From Varanus komodoensis (Eukaryota > Chordata > Lepidosauria > Squamata > Varanidae), in assembly GCF_004798865.1 (NCBI RefSeq), contig NW_025335317.1:27081390-27145389 (forward strand): a DNA stretch of 64,000 nt, in the 5' to 3' direction. Position 1 is the first letter of the stretch. The number at the start of each line of letters is the position of its first letter. Under the pieces are notes generated by a model. It was not told the origin of the DNA. It did not search any database and saw only the letters and a program-made list of their open reading frames with translations. Both the position numbers and the translations under genes were made by a program. Below are positions 36,128 through 47,340 of the stretch, in pieces.

Positions 36128-37720
36128 CTTCTTTGTGGTTTCTATGCATCACATATATGGGCTCTGTACCTGCATAGAGCCTGTTCTTGGGAAGCTTTTC
36201 CTAGCTAAATGCATTCTGGTGAGAGCCCCACTCCTCCCTCATGGTATACTTAGGAGGGGCTCTTGCCATTTTCCCTAGTTCTTTTCCAACTGTTGTTCTG
36301 AGTGCTTCAGGTCTTTCCTAGCATTTCCCCCCTTCTTTCTAAAAGCTTCTTTGATCTTCTGTAGATCTTTTCCTTTGTTTCCTCCTTCCACTCTTCATTT
36401 CTTGATCCCTCCCTTTTTTGATGAACCATGTTTTTATGCTTGAAACCTTAAAAAAAGACTCTTAAAAAACCCCTCCTATTTGTTGTCTCTTTTTATTTTT
36501 TTTCACTTCGGTATCTCTCTTTTCTCTCCCCTGATGGCACTCAAAGTTGACTTCAGGAAATGTGTCCATTGTGGGATCCATTTGCCCACTATGGATGGAC
36601 TCTTGCTGTGCCTTTTGGCTTTGTGAAAACCAGTATTTGTGAAGACTCCTGTCCTCACTATCAGGCATTTACTCAGCAGGCTTGGAAAAACTGAATCAAT
36701 ATCTTGGCATGATTTTTCAGGTATCAGGGACAGCTCAACAAGAATATGCTGTGGAAAAGGCTTCACATACCATAACATTTTTGAGACATGATTCTTTATA
36801 CCACAAAGGTCAGAGTTTCATACCAGCAGGGCTGGGAATTTATAGATCAAAGCCCTTAGCTCAGATGCCATATGGGATTCCAATCTGGGCCAATACAAAC
36901 TTAAAATCAATAGAAATTGTGCAGTCTTAAGTTTCTTGGATAATTATTTGCCATATCAGTCTGTGTTCCAAATGCTTCTCTGAGGTTGGATAGTGGTCTT
37001 CAGTGTCTACACAGGCCTGGTTCAGGACATTTTACTTTTGGCTCCATCTGGTCTGCTTTCTTTTGTTATGGAGGATTGACATGAGAGTAAGTAGATGAGA
37101 GCTATTAAGCCCAAAATACTTACTTTTGAATTATCACCTGATTTTTTTTTTACTGACCATTGGTATAGCAAGGCAAGAAATTTATTAAAGCAGCACCTAC
37201 ATGATATTGAAAATAAAAGTATCTGTCTTTCACTAAAAAATCATGTCCTTGGTATGACTGCTCTTTAATAAGTCATCCAAAAACAATGGCACAGTATTTG
37301 CAAGTGCTAACATCCCAAAATATAGAAGGGCCTTTACATGTGCAAGGCTTAATGTCATCATGCCTTCAATGTTACTTGCAGGTCATTTCAGAGGAGTTCC
37401 ATTTTCTTGATCTTGTATGCTGATTTTATATTTTATGCAAAGGCATATGGCTAATGCAAATAAATTTCATTTCATTTCAAACTGTGAGCAGGTCAGCTCA
37501 AGTTGGAAATGTGGAGCCATGCTCTTATGGCTGTCAGCTCATTCACAGCAGTGCCCCTGGAGCACCCATCCACCCCACAGGTGGCTTCTGCTTCTCACCC
37601 TCCATCAGTGCCTGCTGGGCCTCCACCAGCCACTCTGTCTGTGCCACCACATTTGAATGCACAGATGAGGAGGATGAAAAAGTGGGCCAAGAAGACCCAT
37701 AAAATGGCAGAGCCCAAGAA
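36128..37720 (+). mobile_element. DIRS 5' region (copy D1)
   Basis: A terminal-repeat-like start (tttgtggtttctatgcatca, then gagcccc..tatacttaggaggggctc) resembles the left ends of copies C and E. It is followed by a gag start near 36534 whose first residues (MALKVDFRKCVHCG) parallel copy C. The gag reading is interrupted at about 36690-37490 by unrelated sequence and resumes at about 37500-37720, where it parallels the end of copy E (46380-46500). It is broken several times and fairly old. Confidence 0.65.
36690..37489. other. Unassigned insertion inside DIRS D1
   Basis: About 800 bp of AT-rich sequence separates the two gag parts of D1. It ends in tgcaaataaatttcatttca, which looks like a polyadenylation-proximal or retroposon tail. 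No coding similarity was recognised; it might be a retroposed transcript or an undescribed repeat. Confidence 0.4.
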
Positions 37721-40700
37721 GGGCAAGGACAGGCACAAGAAATGGGCATCATTCACCATCAGTGGATCACTGATGATCAGTGGATCATCACCATCATTCA
37801 CCATCAGTGTCATCTACACAGGCACCCACACCCAATGAGTGCTGTCAACTAATGACCACTCCGTATGCCTCTTCTGCTTGGGGGAAGAGCATTGTGTGGA
37901 CAGGTGCCCACGTTGCCAAGCCTTCACCAAGCAGGCCCTGAAAAGCAGGGCTAGTGACCTAAAAATGGAAACGTGGGAGCATGCTCTCTTCACTGTGAAG
38001 GACATTGCTGGCGATGAGAGTGAAGGCCCCTCAACTTCAAGAGAGGCTGTGAAAAAGCAACCACTGACTGGTGCTCCAGGCAAGCCAAAGCTGACCTCAG
38101 CAGCTTCAAAGCCATTAGCTGCCTCCAGTATGTCTAAGAAGTACAAGGAAAGGAGAAAGCAACTCAAGAGCAAGGGCTATTAGGAGGATAAAAAGGTATG
38201 CAAGCCTAAACGTGTGAAGACAGGTAGTGCGAGGGAAGAAAATATCCTTGGCTTGGTTCTGACCAACAGGGAAGACCACTTAGATGAGGTACAGATTAGC
38301 GGAGCTCTGGATGCGAGTGATTAGTTCATCCTTTCCTTTGAGATCAGAGGATAGGGATGAATGGCAGTTCAAGTACTAGAAGCTGGAACTTCACAAGGAC
38401 TCAGCTTTGGTTAATTGAAGCCCAGACTGGGGAAAGTCTCATGGGAGAGGGCATTAGAAGGCAAGGGAGTCCAGGAGGGGTGGATGGCACTAAAAAGGGA
38501 GGCCTTGGAGCCCAAGCCTTGATGATACTGCTAGTTAGCAAGGTGGGGAGGGGAAGGAGAGCACTGCCATGGATGCAAACAGAGGTAGCAAGAGGGATTA
38601 GACATAAGAGGAACCTCCATAGGAAATGGGCACTGAGGCAAGTGGACAAAAGGGTATCTCGGTAGAGGAGGAGGCCTGTTGTAAGATTCTTTGCAAGGTT
38701 AAGGCTGAGTATGTGCTGATACTTGCAAAGAATAACAAAAAGGGCTTCTGTCAACATGTAAATAGCAAGAGGACGGGGAGACAGGTAGTGGGACTGCTTA
38801 ATAAGGAAGAAGGGGATTCAGTGACTGATGTGACTCTAAGCAAATTAATACTACCCACCATCATATCACCTGAGACTTGTGGGTCCTCTTCAGCATGGTG
38901 ACAATTTAGCATATACATGACTCTGTGCAGAGAGGCTCTCTCAAGAGGCTCGGATCAGAATTGAAGGGTTTCCCTTCAACTGAGAGGGCCTCTTCGATAC
39001 CTGAACCTATGAAAAAACTGGACTGTGTCCAAAAAGCCAGGACCACAGTCAGGAAGATGGGCTTTATGCCCCCACTGAGAGCACATAAATGGACTGGGGT
39101 CCCCTTCTCATACCAACCGCAGGGACACTACTACCAAGCTATGTGCCAGCTGCCTGCCCAGCCTCACCAGAGGGATGACACTTCATGGTTCCAGCACATG
39201 CAGAAAAAAAAGCTGGACACCAAGAGGTGATGCTACTGATTGCTGTGCAAACCACCCCACCTCCAACCATGCAGATATGGTCCAAAGGCTGCCTGACTAT
39301 ATACCTTCTCAAGTGGGAAGCCATAACTTCAAACTAGTGGGTTCTCTCCATTGTGGAGAATTTGACATCCTTCCACTGCTCGGGACCATGCGCACAATAT
39401 TGCCCTCTCCCATGCTGGTGGAGGATGTTGCCATGTTACTTTGAAAGACACTATCCAGTCCATTCCACTATGGATTTTACTCAGAGTATTTCACCATCAC
39501 AGAGGAGGAACTTCCGTCCCATCATAGACCTGTGAGACATCAACTTGTGTATCCCCACAAGAAGTTTCACATGTTCTCACTGTAGAATCTTCTGCCACTG
39601 CTTCCCCAAGGGAACTGATTCTCTTCAATCAATCTGAGGCATGCCTACTTTCATGTTATCATCTACCAGGACTACTGGCATTCCTTCTGGTACCAAATTG
39701 GGCCTAATGCTTTCCAGTTTTCCATACTCCCATTCAGCCTCTCCTCAGTCTTCCAGGTTTTTGCCAAATGCATGTCTAGTGTGTGCCCACCTCCTGCTAC
39801 AAGGAATCAAGGTCTTCCCATGCCTGGAAACTGGCTCCTGGTTACCCTGTCCTGAGACAGCCTTTTGGGTTTCATCTAGGACTGGGACTGCATTAACACC
39901 AAAAACTCTGTGGTTCTTTTCTCTCTGTCCATCATCTACATCAGGGTGAAGGTGGACACTACAACAACAGAGGTACCTTCCAGCAAACATGGCATCAGCA
40001 CGAATTGACCTGGCTTTGCAGTTCCAGGTCAAGTCAAGAATGATGGTACAGAAGGTGTAACGGCTTCTGGGGCTCATAGCAGTGATGGTCACTGTCACCT
40101 CATTCACCAGACTATTTGGTGGCCGCTGTAGCTCTGCTTCACACGTGCCTACCAGCCCCAGTGCAACTTGCTCTGGAAGTGGCTGGTGCTCCCACATTTG
40201 GCTGGGGCAAGCCTAACCTGATGGACTTTCTGACACAACCTGACAGACAGTGACTCCTTTGCCCTCAAGGAACCAGATCTGACCCTGATGATGGATGTGT
40301 CACATCTGGGATGGGGAGTGCACTGTGCTGGCAGCAGGATACATGAAGCATGGACTGATTGCAACCAGAAGGAACATACCAACTACCTCAAACTCCTTAT
40401 GGTCCCAAAGGCACCAGTTTCAGAAAGTTCCAATTTCTCCTGGAACATTCAACCAGCATGTTCAGGTCACCTCAGATAACACTACAAGTAAGATAGTATG
40501 CAGTCTGTTTCATGACTTACTTCATGCTGCATATCTGGGACTTGGAAAGAGGCATTACCATCATGACCATCTTACCTGGCTAGGGCTGACAACACTATGG
40601 CAGACATCTTGAGCAAGAAACCCAAGGGGACCCATTAATGAGAGCTGTACCTGAACAACCTGATGCAACTCTTCAAGACCAGGTGTACCCCATCAGTGGA

Positions 40701-42120
40701 CCGCTTCACCATGCTGACCAACATGGTATCTGAAGCTTTCTGCTCCCAGGCTGGGATCAGCCAGGGCTTGATGGGAAATGCATTCTTTCTTCACTGAGAA
40801 GGAACCTTTTTCTACCTGTTCCCACTGCTCACCAGGTGCTAGCGAAGATCAGAAGTGAGGGCACCTTCTGTATCCCCATCAGTCTGTGGTGGTCCCTGAA
40901 GGTGTGGTTCACTTACCTCCTCTGCCTGTTTGTCTGCAATTTCGTCCAGCATCTGACAAGACTGGACATCATCTCCCACAACCATGGGATGATCCTACAT
41001 CTGAATATCAAGACAATCCATCGGATGATGTGGAGGATCAGACAGTAGATTGAGAGGTTCCTCTCTGTCCCTGAATACAGGTGATCCTGGATGTGGCCTT
41101 GTGTCTGAACATAAGCTGCTCCTACATGGCCAAATGGAACATCATTGCAACCTTTGCCCAGGGAGAAGCGTTCAATCCACATCCATCCGTAAGCTTCCTT
41201 CATGTGCTGCACACTAGAGGTCTGAAACCATTTTCCATTAGAATATACCTATGAGCAGTCTCTTCCTTTCACAGGATGGTCGACAGCTCCTTGGTTTTTG
41301 TTTTGTTTTTGTTTGTTTGTTTGTTTGTATCCTCTGTCCCATCAATTTCTTAGAGGCATACACAACCTGATCCCACCCCTCTGATCCTTTGTGCCAGGAT
41401 GGAGCCTATTGGTGGTCCTGCAGGCTCTCAGAAAGTCTCCCTTCATGCCTTTGGCCACCATGGAGCTACTTTGCCTCTCTTGGAAGGTTGTATTTCTGGT
41501 GGTGATCACTTCAGCCAGGTGAGAAAGCGAACTTTGAGTTTTGTGCATCAATCCACCATTTTCACATTTCATAAAGACAAGGCAGTTATGTGACCCAACC
41601 AGGCATTCCTCTCAAAGGTTCCATTGCAGTTTCACTTGAATCAGGACACTTGTACTGCCTGTGTTCTTTCTAATGCTTTCTACCCCAGTGGAGTCAACTC
41701 TGCATACCCTGGATCTCATCAGCCCTCAGCAACTTGCTCACTGGATCATTGAGAACATCAAATTGACCTACCAATTGGCTGGGCTGCAGCTCCCTGAGTG
41801 ACCTAGAGCACATTCTACCAGGGCTATGGTAACATCTACAGCACTGCTCAATGGGCATTCCACTGTAGGACCTCTGGAGAGAGGTGACGTGGTCCACTCC
41901 CATCAGCCTTTGTCTGGCACTACTGGTTCAATTTTCACTCCAGGTAAGATTGCTCCTTCAGCCAAGCAGTCCTCTCTGCAGTCTTCTGATGATGACACTG
42001 GATGTCTCCCATTACAAGACAAATCACCCATATGTGTAATGCACAGAGGCCATGAAAAAGAAAATAAGGTTACTTACCTGTAACTGACATTCTTCAAGTA
42101 ATCATCTGTGCATTCACACA
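37721..42120 (+). mobile_element. DIRS retroelement relic, gag to right end (copy D2)
   Basis: A second gag start-like piece (37840-38183, with CLFCLGEEHCVDRCPRCQAF as in copy C) is followed by an inserted or captured CR1 piece (about 38190-38880), a gag C-terminal part (38925-39240), reverse transcriptase (about 39470-39960), RNase H (about 40260-40620), the block after it (40640-40790) and a recombinase remnant (about 41390-41720). The right end (42020-42120) has a terminal repeat complementary to the D1 left end and the ttacttacctgtaactgaca arm. It is broken with many breaks (more than ten) and old. It may be a separate copy from D1. Confidence 0.72.
38190..38880 (+). mobile_element. CR1 LINE internal fragment within DIRS D2
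   Basis: This is sense CR1 ORF2 sequence. The blocks LGLVLTNREDHLDEVQISGA and LDASD near 38255-38325, then a Lys/Arg-rich EN-RT connector and CKVKAEYVLILAKN near 38690, match the antisense CR1 at 51370-51950 (EVQIRGALDASDHSILCFEI). The fragment covers the end of the endonuclease and the connector only, with neither the CR1 3' end nor the RT core, so it is not a simple 5'-truncated insertion. Several stops and frameshifts are present. Confidence 0.78.
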
Positions 42121-42289
42121 ACCCACCCACTCATGTACCCCACATCAGTGTTGACAGCTGCAATATTTTTCTTCCTTGGGAATCGAATTGACATGGTGCA
42201 AGTTGGGTTGTTGCTGACCTTCCTCCCCTGTTCCAAGACCACAATGTCAGTCTCACAAGAACTGGCTTGTTGTTAATTTTTTGAACTCT

Positions 42290-42419
42290 TGGGAACAGAT
42301 ACCTGTGTTAATTGGGATGCTGTGTTTTATTTTGTTTGCTTCTGCTTTGCTGTCAAACCATCCTGAGACCTCAGTGGTGGATGGTATTAAAAAGTCTTAA
42401 CCAAATAAATAAATAACTA
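42290..42419 (+). mobile_element. L2-tailed SINE or L2 3' end
   Basis: The sequence leads through tcctgagacctcagtggtgg and atggtattaaaaagtc to aaataaataaataacta, the kind of 3' end and tail seen on L2 and L2-tailed SINEs. It directly abuts the L2 fragment that follows. Confidence 0.6.
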
Positions 42420-42483
42420 AATCCTACTTGGATGGTAGGCTCCAGAAGGTGGTGCTTGGGGGGATATTGCTCTGCCCCATAGA

Positions 42484-42491
42484 TCCTAGAG
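42484..42491. repeat. hAT target-site duplication, left
   Basis: tcctagag, repeated exactly at 43441-43448. Eight bp is the duplication length of hAT transposons. Confidence 0.9.
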
Positions 42492-43440
42492 CAGGGGTCC
42501 CCAAACCTTTTAAACAGGGGGCCAGTTCACTGTCCCTCAGACTGCTGGGGGGCCGGACTATAGTTAGAAAAAAATATGAACGAATTCCTATGCACACTGC
42601 ACATTAAAAATTAATTAAAATTAATTAAAATTTTAATTAAAATTAAAAAATTAATTAAAAATTAAAAAATGTTTGCTCTGCTGGCTTGGGCTGCAGCAGA
42701 ATCACAAGATGATGCTGGGCCGCCCACCAAAAGGGAGAGCACGACACAAAGGGGAGCCATGAGGGTGCACTCGCGCTCACCTGGCTCCAGGAGTGGGAGT
42801 GGGAGGCCAGAGAGGTGAGTGTGGGGTGGTTTCCCCAGCCGGGCGAGGGCCACAAGGAGGGAGATAATGGCAGCTTTCCGAGGCGAGGGATGGGGCTGTG
42901 GCTGGCCAAGCAAGGCACCTCCCACCTCTCCCCACTGAGCGGGGAAGAAGCATGGCAGCTGCTCGATGGTGGCGGCCTGCCCAGAGAAGGCTGTGATGGA
43001 GGCACGGGAGCCACGGCCCTGCTCCTGCTCCTGCTCCGCCTCGGCCCATCCGCCCCCAGGCTCAGTGAGTTGGCCATGGCTTGGCCCGCAGCCTGGGGAC
43101 ATGGCTCACATAGTTAAAAATAGATTTAAAAAGTTATATTTTTCTTACTTTCTATCTTTTCTTAGTGTCTTTGTCTCTCTCTCTCTTCCCACCTCCCTCC
43201 TCTCTTCTGTATTCCCGCTCTGTATTCAGAGCCAACACATGCATGCAACAGGGGGAAGAGCTGGCACATGTGCAGTTGAAGGAAGCTGTTACAATTTGGT
43301 GCATGTGCCAGCTCTCTGCTAGTCCTGCGCCAGCTCAGAGCTTTCGGACTCATCTGGAGATTGTTTTCTCCAAGCAAGTCCAAAAGCTCTGAGGTGGGCC
43401 GGGTAAATGACCACGACGGGCCATAGTTTGAGGACCCATG
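42492..43440. mobile_element. SPIN-like hAT DNA transposon, non-autonomous, GC-rich interior
   Basis: A 949-bp element with ends caggggtccccaaac and gtttgaggacccatg, inverted repeats matching at 13 of 15 positions, and a perfect 8-bp target duplication. The first ~110 bp (aaacagggggccagttcact, ggccggactatagtt, ttcctatgcacactgcacat) closely resemble, from memory, the SPIN hAT family known for horizontal transfer among tetrapods including squamates. The right end also keeps gggccgg and gggccatagtttgag. Between them lie an AT-rich tract (42600-42668) and a GC-rich block (42670-43110) unrelated to SPIN as I recall it. No transposase was recognised. It interrupts an L2 copy. Confidence 0.85.
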
Positions 43441-43448
43441 TCCTAGAG
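43441..43448. repeat. hAT target-site duplication, right
   Basis: tcctagag, identical to 42484-42491; L2 sequence resumes here. Confidence 0.9.
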
Positions 43449-44580
43449 TATGGAGTTCCTCAGGGGTCATTCTTATTCCCCATACTATTTAACATGTAAA
43501 TGAAATCACTGGGTGAGGTCATCCGGAACATTCAAGTGTCTTGCCATCAATATGTTGATGGCACACAACTCCATCTCTTCTTTTCATCTTCAGCAGGTGA
43601 GGCTGTGGATTTGCTGCACTGGTGCCTGGCCATGACAGTGGACTGATTGAGCCCTAACAAACTGAAACTCAATCCAGACAAGACTGAGATGCTTTTGATG
43701 GGTGGTTCTTTTGACAGGATGGAGAGAATTCAACCTGTTTTAGATGGGGTTGCACTCCCCTTGAAGGAGAGGGTTTGTAGCCTTGGTGTGTGCTCCTTAA
43801 TCCATCTTTGCCACTTGAGGCTCAGGTGGCTTCAGTGGCTCAGAGTGCCTTCTACCAATAGGGTGGGTAACTCAGCTACATTTCTAACTGGACAGAGATA
43901 GCCTGCTATCAGTGATCTATGCTCTGCTAAGCTCTAAGCTAGACAACTGCAATGCACTCTACATAGGACTGCCATTGAAGACTGTTCAGAAGCTTCAGCT
44001 TGTGTAGTATGTGGCAGGCAGATTAATAACAGTGCTCAGACAGTCTGATCATATAACACCAATTCTGGCCTCTTGCATTTGTTGCCTTTATGCTTCCAAG
44101 TCCAATTCATGTTGCTAAATTTTACCTATAAAGCCCTGCATGGCTTAGGACCTTGATACTTGATGGAATGCCTTTCCCAACTTTTATCTATCCAGACACT
44201 ATGATCAAGTTCTGGGATCTTTCTCCAATTGCAACCTCCAAGGGAGGCTTGGTTGGTGGCAACAAGGAAGGCTTTTCAGTGCTGGTGCCCCAGTTATGGA
44301 ATGAGCTTCCTACTGAGGCCCACCTGAAGCCAACTTTACTATCTTTCCAGCACCAGGTAAAGACCATCCTCTACTGCAGGATGTTTAATTAGTTATTGGG
44401 GCCTGCTCCTGTTAGGCAAGGTCTGACTGGGTCTTCTTATCGTATAATTTTTGGATTTTAGAAATTTGGTTTTAAATTTTATATTGTCAAATTTTATGAT
44501 GTTTTAATTGTATATTTTATATTGTTTTTTAAATATGTTGAGAGCTTTGGCTGTTCGGTAGTATGGAAGGTAAATAGTAA

Positions 44581-45867
44581 GATTTTTTTTTCAGTTTGAA
44601 TGGAACATTGTTTTCCTTTTCTTGAGTAGTGGTTGTAGCAGACTACAAAAGACAGTTCCTGTTTTAAATGAGAGCCATAACTCTGGGCTAGAACTAGAAG
44701 GGCTCCTTCCATTTGTAGAAAAGACTGCAATGTAGTGGTGACTTACGTACACTGTAGGAAGTTGGGTATGTCTAACAGTCCTGTTAAATAAATACCTAGG
44801 AGGAATGGAGGACTAGAAGGTAAGGAGAAATCAGTTAAAATGACCTCACCTCTTTCTTCAGTGGAAGTGGCCTGTGAGCAAAGTTCCAGTCCTGGGAACC
44901 TTGGATCCAACTCAGTGTATTTGCTGTTTCTTTAAAAAATAACTGTTGTTGTTAGAGTACAAAAGTCCACATTATTAGAGCTGGGATCATTCAACATTTG
45001 GGAAGGCTAAGTGGTCAGTGTTCTGTCATGCTTGTAAAACTGTTCTTGAGTAAGATCTATATTAGCAGAAGACAAGAGAACAGTCTTACCTATTTTTATC
45101 ATGGTTCTAATATGGGAACAGCTTTCAAAGTCCTGCCAGTTGTTCTGAATGTTTGTCTGAAAGTGCTAACCGACACTTGGTCACAACTGTTCCAAATTAT
45201 AACTGACTTCTGAGCTGTCAGGGCTTCCAGCATAAACCTTGCAGTATGATCATTTCAAACACTTTTGGTCAGATAAACTCAGACTATGTACTTAATGGAC
45301 AATTGCAGTAGATATGCACATAATGTTTTGTGAACAGTCAGTGTCACTGTATATCCAGCATTTTCTGAGGACTCCTTTTACTCTTGGTGTTCAGCTGTTC
45401 AAAAAAATAACCTCGCCAGTGTTTTCTGAAACCAGCTGCTATGCCTATCAGCTTAGAACAGGTTTTTAAGAGAAAGCATTATTAACATTTCATTTTTTGT
45501 GGAATATAAACATTAAAAAAATGTAGACTGGACAAACAGCTGTAATTGTGCAGCACTGATTTTTCATGCCTATTATCAATTAGAGTTCTCTGAGTGTCTC
45601 AACAGTTCTTCCAATATAAAATGTAAGTGTTCTCACTTTCCAATTCTTATGTGAAATGCAGTTCCTGTGCTTTGATGGTAGAGACAGTTGGCAAGGTCAC
45701 CATCTGAGGTTCTCCATGCTGCTCAGCAACTAAACTTCTCTGGGTTAGGAACTAAGAATCCTAGCAAAGCTCTGATTACCTTCTGTGTACTCCCATTCTT
45801 TACTTCATTTTGCCATAGTTCTGCCAGAGAAGACTTAATTATTTTTGGAACATTTATCCACAAGGCC
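44581..45867. other. CPEB3 intron, no gene recognised
   Basis: AT-rich sequence between the L2 fragment and DIRS copy E. Small open frames (44998-45213, 45688-45930) carry nothing recognisable. Confidence 0.5.
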
Positions 45868-46505
45868 CATTTCTTTTTCATGGTCTCTATGCCTGTGTGG
45901 GGCTGCTGTTGGGAAGATTTTCCTAGCTAAACTCATTCCAGTGGGAGCCCATCGTTCCTTCCCCCCAGTATATATGGGAGGGGCTCCTGTCATTTTCCCC
46001 AGTTCTTTTCCAAACCTTGTTTTGGATGCCTTGGGTTTTTTCTAGTGCTTCTGTTCTTCGTTACCTCCTAGAATTTTATCTGATCTTCTACTGATCTTTC
46101 TTCTTCCCATTCTCCTTACTTCACCTTTTTGTCCTTTTTGAAAAACCAGCCTTTTCCCTACCCTTGCTTCAAACTCTCCCCCGCATCATCCTCTCTTTTT
46201 CAGATTTTTTTCTTCACTCTTTCTCTCTCCCCCAGAGGCATTGCCCATAACCGACAGGCACCCACTGTGTCTCTTTTGCCTTGGTGAAGACCACCATGCA
46301 GAATCCTGTCTACACTGCTAGGCATTCACATAGCAGGCTTGAAAGAACCATGTGGGCTGGATCAAGTAGGCCATTGTCTAGGTCATGGCGGTGCCACAAA
46401 TGTGCCCTTCCACCTCACAAGAGACTTCTGCTTCTCACCCACCATCAGTGGCTACTGCAGCTCCATCAGCTGCAGAAGATCTCTTGGACTCACATGTGAT
46501 CTCTT
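45868..46505 (+). mobile_element. DIRS 5' end fragment (copy E)
   Basis: Starts with tttctttttcatggtctcta, gggaagattttcctagctaa and a cagtatatatgggaggggct block, parallel to the left end of copy D1 (36128-36260). A short decayed gag stretch follows; 46425-46460 parallels 37580-37615 of D1. It ends where a hAT copy begins at 46510. Only the 5' end remains. Broken and old. Confidence 0.68.
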
Positions 46506-46509
46506 AGAA

Positions 46510-46896
46510 CAGTGATGGCAAACCTTTTAGAGACTGAGTGCCCAAACTGCAACCCAAAACCCACTTATTTATCATTAAGGGCCAACACTGCAATAAAACC
46601 TGAAAACTGAGGTTTTAGTTTAGAAAAAACATCTCACAGCCACTCCAAACAAATATATATGCAACCTTGGCAACAGACTGACCACCCATGCGAAAGCTTG
46701 GATGAGTCGTGGCTAATGAGTCACAGCTTGTGATGTCATTGCCTGGTGCCGCTGCTCCTTCCTGAGCATGGGCATGGCCCCTATATGTGCTGTTATCCGA
46801 TGCTCAGCTGCTGGGGCGGTGCTGACTTGGCCTGCATGCCAACGGAGAGGGCTCAGTGCCTGCTGTGGCAGGTGTGCCATATGTTCACCACCGCTG
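46510..46896. mobile_element. hAT-like MITE, complete ends (cagtgatggcaaac family)
   Basis: A 387-bp element beginning cagtgatggcaaacctttta and ending atgttcaccaccgctg, so its ends are imperfect inverted repeats. Inside are gagtgcccaaactgcaaccc and ctgaggttttagtttagaaa. The same left end recurs at 47071. The flanking octamers (tcttagaa and ccataacc) do not match, so the duplication has decayed or one edge is off. No transposase. Confidence 0.68.
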
Positions 46897-47070
46897 CCAT
46901 AACCCTACCCTGATGCACTCCCCTAACCCTAATATACGGGTAAAATAAAGCGATTTCAAAAAAGCCTGCCTTGAGTAGCTTTTTCTTCACAGCTCATCAT
47001 TTCTGCCCATTCTAAACAAATTCCAACCATCAAAATTATACCAGGACACCTCATTTTTCTAACCCCAACC

Positions 47071-47166
47071 CAGTGATGGTGAACCTTTTAGAGACCGAGT
47101 GCCCAAACTGCAACCCAAAACCCACTTGTTTATCGCAAAGGACCAACACTGCAATAAAACCTGAAA
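47071..47166. mobile_element. hAT-like MITE, left-end fragment
   Basis: cagtgatggtgaacctttta and the next 75 bp match the left end of the 46510 copy almost base for base. It stops at about 47166, where L2 coding sequence begins, so this is a truncated second copy. Confidence 0.72.
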
Positions 47167-47262
47167 ACAGCCAGTCCAAGCAAGGCCTGAGGATGTGAAC
47201 AAGGTACTTGGTCAAGTTTGGCCCACCACCTGAGTGCTCAACTCTTGTCCATTGTAGCTTAT
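47167..47262 (+). mobile_element. L2 LINE fragment, left of CR1 insertion
   Basis: Reads PEDVNKVLGQVWPTT and on to LIINA, parallel to PDDVDKVLGRVCPTICLLDP in the L2 copy on the - strand near 11480-11510. It continues beyond the CR1 insertion at 51969 with VNASLREGVVPASLKE, so one L2 copy was split by CR1. Confidence 0.75.
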
Positions 47263-47340
47263 TATAAACATAGAAACAGAGCGAATCAGAAGGGGTCTCC
47301 CAGGCCATCTAGTCTGACCTCTGGCACCAGCCGGCTCAGC

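Larger units (their letters stand above)
42420..44580 (+). mobile_element. L2 LINE 3' part, split by a hAT
   Basis: Sense L2 remnant. Before the hAT it reads like the SYL.GRLQKVVLGG block; after 43441 it resumes at the VPQG/LF.N block. The YADD region is altered (YVDGTQLHLFF) near 43550, and NKLKLNPDKTEMLLMGG lies near 43660. The C-terminal block FSVLVPQLWNELPTEAHLKP is at 44270-44340, followed by a 3' UTR to about 44580. The copy has many stops and is older than the one at 9830. The 3' tail region parallels 9900-10020. Confidence 0.82.

Noticed and set aside
37747-37812. CRISPR-like or tandem repeat (catcattcaccatcagtgga)
   Set aside because: Only two or three short, overlapping, imperfect units of low complexity within DIRS gag sequence in a vertebrate genome.
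42662-43102. 146-codon antisense frame as a gene
   Set aside because: GC-rich sequence gives overlapping open frames in several phases on both strands, with no start context or domain. It sits inside a hAT element.
46897-46935. Interstitial telomeric repeat (ccctaaccctaa)
   Set aside because: Only about two imperfect TTAGGG-type units; too short for a telomeric tract.
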